A model generated the notes under the pieces. It saw nothing but the letters and a program-made list of their open reading frames with translations. It ran no database searches and was not told the DNA's origin. A stretch of DNA of 64,000 nucleotides from CBDCVY01 sp965223245 (GTDB lineage Bacteria; Nitrospinota; Nitrospinia; Nitrospinales; Nitrospinaceae): the NCBI GenBank assembly GCA_965223245.1, contig CBDCVY010000013.1, forward strand, positions 3,348,001 through 3,412,000, in the 5' to 3' direction. This document shows, piece after piece, positions 61,172 through 64,000 of the stretch; position 1 is the stretch's first letter, and every line of letters starts with the position of its first letter. A program made the position numbers and the translations under genes.

Positions 61172-62890
61172 TTAAGCAAACAAACTAATAGACTGATTTT
61201 CATTAAAATATAAATTTCGAGTAACTATTTTCGAATCTTCTAAATTATTTTCAATCTCATTTGAGTTTTGGCCAAACCCATTATAAGGTTTTACAAATTG
61301 CTCTCGCTGATTTGCGGTATTTTGATTCTGGTCACCTCCGACAAGGACAGTAAAACTATCAATTTTTAAGCCTTGGCTGGAAATGGAGTCTTTTAATTGA
61401 TTTAGATTTGTCTCGATAATTTGTTTTACTGAATGATTTTCTGCAACAATCAAAGTTTTTACTGTTTCTCCGCTCGAAGTAACATTCATTCTTACAGTCC
61501 CTAAAGAAGGAGGATCTAAGCGAATATTAAACTCTCTATTTCCATTCATACCTCGAAGAGAAAATTTTTCTACTATCTGAGCAGTAACAGATTTTTCTAC
61601 TGTTGCGCGAGCACTATATGTTTCTTGAAATACTGGTTTGAGAGTCTCTACAGACTTGGTAGATGCATCCGAAGTTCCATTCACTAAAGACCCTAAAGTA
61701 CCATCGACACTATTGTTTAAGTTTGTCACGTTAGTTCCAGCCGTGCTCCCAAAGGTAAGCGACGGGTTTAATGGAACTTTTCCCATCAATAACGTTAAGG
61801 GTGCCGGCAAACCGGAATCGGTTCCTTTGCTGGGCATCAAAAGAGATGATATTTGCGAGGGCACCTCATTATTTTGACTGGTTAAATTTAATGTTTCAAA
61901 TGAAATTTTTGATTGCACCTGGGAAGTTTTTTCTGAAACTACAGTGGCTGTATTTTGACTCGAATTTCTAATATTATTTTTTAAAATTTTCTCACCATTT
62001 AAAAAAGAATCGAAAGTTTTAGAAATTAAATTTTCACTTTTTGTATTCTCCGCGTTCGATAATCCTTTTTGAATTTTATTTATAATTGTTTTGGCCTGGG
62101 CTTCAGTCAATCCAGCTTGTTTCAGTATATCCAGAGCAGACTGTTCCTGATTCAAATTGGACGATAAATTTCCATTACTGTTGGTCAGTTTTTCTAATTC
62201 TGCAGTTATTCCAGAAGCACCTACGGCTTGTAGTAAATCAGGTAATGCTTTGATAATTTCCTGAACCTTATTTGGATCGCCTTTGAAATTTTGTAAAATT
62301 GACTCAATAGTTTCGGAGTCCACTTTAAGAGCTTTGAGTTGCTCTACCAGCGTTTGTTCATTGATTTTAATTTGTTGTGAAAAAGAGGAAATTGTTTCTA
62401 TTGCTTGGGGTTTTTCTTTTATTGGATTTAAATCTTTTTGGGAAGCTGTTTCAGAGTTTGGATCTTTTTGGGAAATTGTGTTTTCGGCTTTTAAGGAATC
62501 TTCAGATCCTCTGGTTTTAGGATCCGAGTTACTATTTTTTTCACCCGTATTGGAATTAACTTTTTCTGAAGGATCATTAGAAACTTCCTTCTCAATATTT
62601 TGACTATTGCGAGATTCGATAGGATTCTCTGATCTTTCTGTTTGGCCCTTGGGCTTAGTTTCTAAAGAATGTCCAGGTTTGGAATTTTCTATTTGCGAGG
62701 AGGAGGAAACTTCCTTATTTTTTGATTGAAAGGGTGTTTTAGACTCCTTCACTTTGGGTTGAACCAATTCTCCTTGGAATAATTGATCAAAGCTGGTTTG
62801 ACTATTAGAACGTATCCCAAATTGAGTCTGGTTATTTTGATTAGGTTTGGTTCCTGTCAATAACCCAGTAATATTAATTTTATTCTCCAC
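61172..62890 (-). CDS. fliK: Flagellar hook-length control protein FliK
   Basis: This 572-residue protein has a long Ser/Asn/Gln/Lys-rich disordered N-terminal ruler region with no cysteines, and a C-terminal Flg_hook domain (about 455-545). That domain contains FNIRLDPPSLGTVRMNVTS and LIVAENHSVKQIIETNLNQL. FliK measures hook length and switches export specificity through FlhB. The start is GTG at 62890. A sigma-54 promoter lies about 57 bp upstream. It heads the fliK-flgD-flgE operon. Confidence 0.9.
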   Translation of the reverse strand: MENKINITGLLTGTKPNQNNQTQFGIRSNSQTSFDQLFQGELVQPKVKESKTPFQSKNKEVSSSSQIENSKPGHSLETKPKGQTERSENPIESRNSQNIEKEVSNDPSEKVNSNTGEKNSNSDPKTRGSEDSLKAENTISQKDPNSETASQKDLNPIKEKPQAIETISSFSQQIKINEQTLVEQLKALKVDSETIESILQNFKGDPNKVQEIIKALPDLLQAVGASGITAELEKLTNSNGNLSSNLNQEQSALDILKQAGLTEAQAKTIINKIQKGLSNAENTKSENLISKTFDSFLNGEKILKNNIRNSSQNTATVVSEKTSQVQSKISFETLNLTSQNNEVPSQISSLLMPSKGTDSGLPAPLTLLMGKVPLNPSLTFGSTAGTNVTNLNNSVDGTLGSLVNGTSDASTKSVETLKPVFQETYSARATVEKSVTAQIVEKFSLRGMNGNREFNIRLDPPSLGTVRMNVTSSGETVKTLIVAENHSVKQIIETNLNQLKDSISSQGLKIDSFTVLVGGDQNQNTANQREQFVKPYNGFGQNSNEIENNLEDSKIVTRNLYFNENQSISLFA

Positions 62891-62946
62891 CCACTAAATC
62901 CTTGTTAGGTTTTTTAAACACCATCCTGGTTTGGTTAATTTTAAAA

Positions 62947-62962
62947 AGCAAAAGGTATGCCA
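62947..62962 (-). promoter_or_regulatory. Sigma-54 (RpoN) promoter for fliK-flgD-flgE
   Basis: On the minus strand TGGCATA, 4 nt, TTGCT fits TGGCACG-N4-TTGCA, with GG and GC exactly 10 bases apart. It would start transcription near 62936, giving a leader of about 45 nt before the fliK GTG. Hook genes are commonly sigma-54 dependent in polar-flagellated bacteria. Confidence 0.72.
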
Positions 62963-63082
62963 AATGATATTTCGCTTCTAAAGAACGTTTTTTGAATGAA
63001 TTTTGATTGGAATAAATGGTCTGAAAATTAGGAAAGAAATGCCGTATAGGAAAAATTTTCTGGCGAGAATATCATTACCATT

Positions 63083-63601
63083 TTAGAATTTCGGTTTCTC
63101 GGTGATCCATTCCTTAGGACTTAGGAACTCAAAAATTTGGATAATGTTTTGAGCAGCTTCTACAGATTCTAATTTAGTCAAATCCATACTTACCATTTTT
63201 TCACGAAAGAGAGTGTAAAAATAATCTTTTATTCTTGAATCCTGGATATTTGCATTTTCCTGACTAAGAGGAATATCAGCTAAAATCCCTACGTCTATCC
63301 AAAATCCTCCACATTTAGCACACTGATTAATTTCATATTCGTGATTCTTGTCGAAAAAATGTCTATAAAGCAATGTGGTTGTACATTTTGGACAAATATG
63401 AGTAACATCACGGAAAGAACGGATTCCCAAAGCCCGATTAATAGTAAAGAGGGATTTTCCGGAAGAATGAGGGCATTGCTTTAGCTTTTTTATCGCGTCA
63501 CGGTCAAACCAAAAGCCACCGCACCCTCCATCACAGGCATATACACTTATAGCCGAGATATCGAATTGGGAAAGTTGGTTATTACAGGAGGGACATTTCA
63601 T
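63083..63601 (-). CDS. Double zf-TFIIB zinc-ribbon protein
   Basis: This 172-residue cytoplasmic protein has two zf-TFIIB type zinc ribbons. The first starts MKCPSCNNQL and closes CDGGCGGFWFD; the second starts ICPKCTTTLLYRH and closes CAKCGGFWID. A helical C-terminus follows. Such proteins are common and uncharacterised, possibly nucleic-acid or protein binding. The ATG at 63601 immediately precedes the first ribbon; the frame is open to a TTG at 63622. No clear Shine-Dalgarno sequence is present. Confidence 0.78.
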   Translation of the reverse strand: MKCPSCNNQLSQFDISAISVYACDGGCGGFWFDRDAIKKLKQCPHSSGKSLFTINRALGIRSFRDVTHICPKCTTTLLYRHFFDKNHEYEINQCAKCGGFWIDVGILADIPLSQENANIQDSRIKDYFYTLFREKMVSMDLTKLESVEAAQNIIQIFEFLSPKEWITEKPKF

Positions 63602-63725
63602 ATTTAATTTCTGTGATGACAATTTTCATTAAATTTTAATTCTTCACAGATCAACTTCAACAAAATTCGCTCAATTGCATCATCCTTTGGGAGCCACCCG
63701 ATTAAAAAAGTAAATTTAATTTCTT

Positions 63726-64000
63726 TTAATAATTTTTTATCAACAAAGCTCCGGCAATTAAAAATAGGCCCCCAATAATTCTTCCTATACTTATAGTTTG
63801 AATTGGAAAACCCAGTATACCAAAATGATCGAATAGCAAGGAAGCTAACAACTGACCTGCAATAATAAAAGCTATTAGGGTAGAGGCTCCCACTTTGGGT
63901 CCTACTAAAATACCCGTCCATACTAAATATGCTCCTAAAACACCACCTGTCCATAACCACCAGGGTATGGAAAGAGCCTTATCTAGAGTAGGCCATGTTA
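63726..64000 (-). CDS. DMT family YdcZ (DUF606)-type transporter, C-terminal part
   Basis: The last 90 residues of a membrane protein run into the right window edge. They contain three hydrophobic helices: PWWLWTGGVLGAYLVWTGIL, STLIAFIIAGQLLASLLFDH and IIGGLFLIAGALLI. The block VGPKVGASTLIAFIIAGQ is typical of the DMT_YdcZ repeat. The stop is TAA at 63728-63726. A different open frame (63604-63960) overlaps it but has no hydrophobic pattern and is spurious. Substrate unknown. It precedes the zf-TFIIB gene by 124 bp on the same strand. Confidence 0.8.
   Translation of the reverse strand, partial: TWPTLDKALSIPWWLWTGGVLGAYLVWTGILVGPKVGASTLIAFIIAGQLLASLLFDHFGILGFPIQTISIGRIIGGLFLIAGALLIKNY

Noticed and set aside
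63604..63960. Open reading frame of 118 codons on the minus strand
   Set aside because: It is in the wrong frame. The overlapping frame ending at 63726 gives a clean YdcZ-type membrane protein, while this one has no coherent pattern.
1..64000. tRNA genes, CRISPR arrays, insertion sequences
   Set aside because: No T-arm-like motif in a cloverleaf context, no regularly spaced repeats and no transposase frame were found in the gaps.

Overview
The window is AT-rich DNA from a Gram-negative bacterium. It carries parts of a polar flagellum and of a type IV pilus, lipoproteins with clear lipoboxes, an outer-membrane beta-barrel protein, a hopanoid radical-SAM enzyme (HpnH) and a cytochrome c/cupredoxin protein. 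Low GC combined with HpnH, a short histone-H1-like protein, a Kbp/dodecin cluster and this pilus gene order is reminiscent of Nitrospinota or a related deltaproteobacterium-like lineage. That placement is an impression from gene content, not a measurement. I saw no rRNA, tRNA, insertion sequence, integrase or CRISPR array, so the region reads as ordinary chromosome.

Layout. 0-1.6 kb: start of a pilM-pilN pilus assembly operon (minus strand) preceded by a small HTH gene. 2-16 kb: housekeeping and envelope genes (miaB, an orphan 482-residue protein, DUF1318 lipoprotein, fabF, nagZ, a GT-C type membrane glycosyltransferase, a CI-like repressor, a GH57 glucanotransferase, an MsbA-like ABC exporter), ending in flaG behind a sigma-28-like promoter. 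16-29 kb: a split ThDP decarboxylase with an NAD-epimerase, pyruvate phosphate dikinase, glyS, a membrane-anchored STAND NTPase with TPRs, mnmG, a DUF4911-like gene, apt and a LysM/M23 lipoprotein. 30-46 kb: an FG-GAP lipoprotein, yacG, several small genes, a CNNM-like protein, a metallo-beta-lactamase-fold protein, DODA/DoxX, an ATP-grasp enzyme, a peptidoglycan-binding/cytochrome c/cupredoxin fusion, dodecin and kbp, a porin behind two tandem ModE-like operators, hpnH and cobB/cbiA. 46-48 kb: a TPR lipoprotein and two tandem paralogous secreted proteins. 48.9-58.2 kb: a tight pilus operon (pilF-like, rodZ-like, pilT, pilU-like, a zinc-ribbon/receiver-like protein, a cNMP-binding protein, pilC, pilS, an FGE-fold lipoprotein). 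58-63 kb: a Maf-like gene and the flagellar operon fliK-flgD-flgE behind a sigma-54 promoter. The right edge holds a zf-TFIIB protein and a cut YdcZ-type transporter.

How it fits together. Motility dominates. The two pilus loci together encode the inner-membrane assembly platform, the retraction ATPases and the sensor kinase. The hook operon (sigma-54) and flaG (sigma-28) fit the usual flagellar hierarchy. The points I consider most worth following are the 42.9 kb tandem operator pair, the 38.1-39.9 kb redox fusion protein, the two putative signalling proteins inside the pilus operon, the split ThDP enzyme, and the STAND protein.
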